From: a bacterium
Lineage (GTDB): Bacteria > Fidelibacterota > Marinisomatia > Marinisomatales > Marinisomataceae
DNA: 6,167 nt
Reading direction: 5' to 3'
Assembly: GCA_023255095.1 (NCBI GenBank)
Contig: JALRJJ010000039.1
Span: forward strand, 1 to 6,167
Position numbers and translations under genes: made by a program. Under the pieces are notes generated by a model. The model ran no database searches. It saw only the letters and a list, made by a program, of their open reading frames with translations, and had not been told where the DNA came from. Numbering within the stretch: the first letter of the stretch is position 1; every line of letters starts with the position of its first letter. Below, piece by piece: positions 6,046 through 6,167 of this stretch.

Positions 6046-6167
6046 TACAAAAAAGGAAAGAAAAATGAGGTTTGTTTTTTGTAGTCTTCATGGTCATCAA
6101 ATCGAGATAGTGATTGTTCAATTCTGCGCATATTAGGATACCAAACAAAAGCGATAAAAATATTTAG
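6045..6167 (-). CDS. C-terminal 40 codons of an unidentified, probably membrane, protein (DUF1295-like tail?)
   Basis: On the minus strand an open frame enters at the right edge and ends with TAA at 6047-6045. The visible residues include F-I-A-F-V-W-Y-P near the edge and a tail of the form I-E-Q-S-L-S-R-F-D-D-H-E-D-Y-K-K-Q-T-S, then F-F-F-P-F-L at the end. This ending, with an ExxL, a Tyr-Lys-Lys, Thr-Ser and a final Phe-Pro, resembles the cytoplasmic tail of DUF1295 or steroid 5-alpha-reductase-type membrane proteins (often EYxxYxxxTSxFxP). Only a tail is visible, so the assignment is a guess; that it is coding is supported by the TAATG junction with the next gene and the lack of stops across 40 codons. 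Confidence 0.55.
   Translation of the reverse strand, partial: LNIFIAFVWYPNMRRIEQSLSRFDDHEDYKKQTSFFFPFL

Noticed and set aside
1..6167. Defence system, mobile element, toxin-antitoxin pair, CRISPR array or transferred island
   Set aside because: All recognised genes are core or common metabolic families, base composition looks even across the window, and no repeats, integrase, transposase or attachment-like duplications are visible.

Overview
The window is an AT-rich, almost fully coding stretch with every supported gene on the minus strand. Transcription runs from the right edge (6167) to the left edge (1). There are six complete genes recognised by family, plus a near-certain seventh (MAPEG family) that starts at GTG, and one truncated gene at each edge. 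No rRNA, tRNA, CRISPR array, insertion sequence or convincing terminator is visible. No gap between genes exceeds 57 bases.

The organism looks like a member of the Bacteroidota/Balneolota side of the FCB group, probably an AT-rich environmental (perhaps marine) lineage. The evidence is a short primary sigma factor of Bacteroidota type ending in RVYLGQ, starts that generally lack a Shine-Dalgarno sequence, and the AT-rich base composition. This is inference; a phylogeny of Der or the sigma factor would settle it.

Layout in order of transcription. First comes the last 40 codons of an unidentified gene, possibly a DUF1295-like membrane enzyme (6167-6045). A DCC-family (DUF393) thiol-disulfide oxidoreductase-like protein follows (6045-5656), then a hotdog-fold acyl-CoA thioesterase (5672-5256), an enoyl-CoA hydratase/isomerase family protein (5250-4507) and a TIGR01777-family NAD(P)-dependent epimerase-like protein (4510-3611). 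These are overlapping or spaced by at most 5 bases and read as one operon with a lipid/acyl-CoA and redox flavour. After a 53-base gap with a weak candidate promoter comes the primary sigma factor gene rpoD (3557-2574). A MAPEG-family membrane protein (2573-2145) begins on the base after the rpoD stop codon. A 57-base gap with a short AT palindrome precedes der (2087-774), the double-GTPase ribosome assembly factor. Its stop codon overlaps the start of an Atg22/UMF1-type major facilitator transporter (774 to beyond base 1).

The window therefore combines two core housekeeping genes (rpoD, der) with accessory membrane, lipid and redox genes in one tightly packed co-directional block. I see no clear sign of an undescribed defence or mobile system. 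The points most worth checking are the unusual company kept by rpoD and der, the acyl/redox cassette upstream of them, and the N-terminal extension of the sigma factor.
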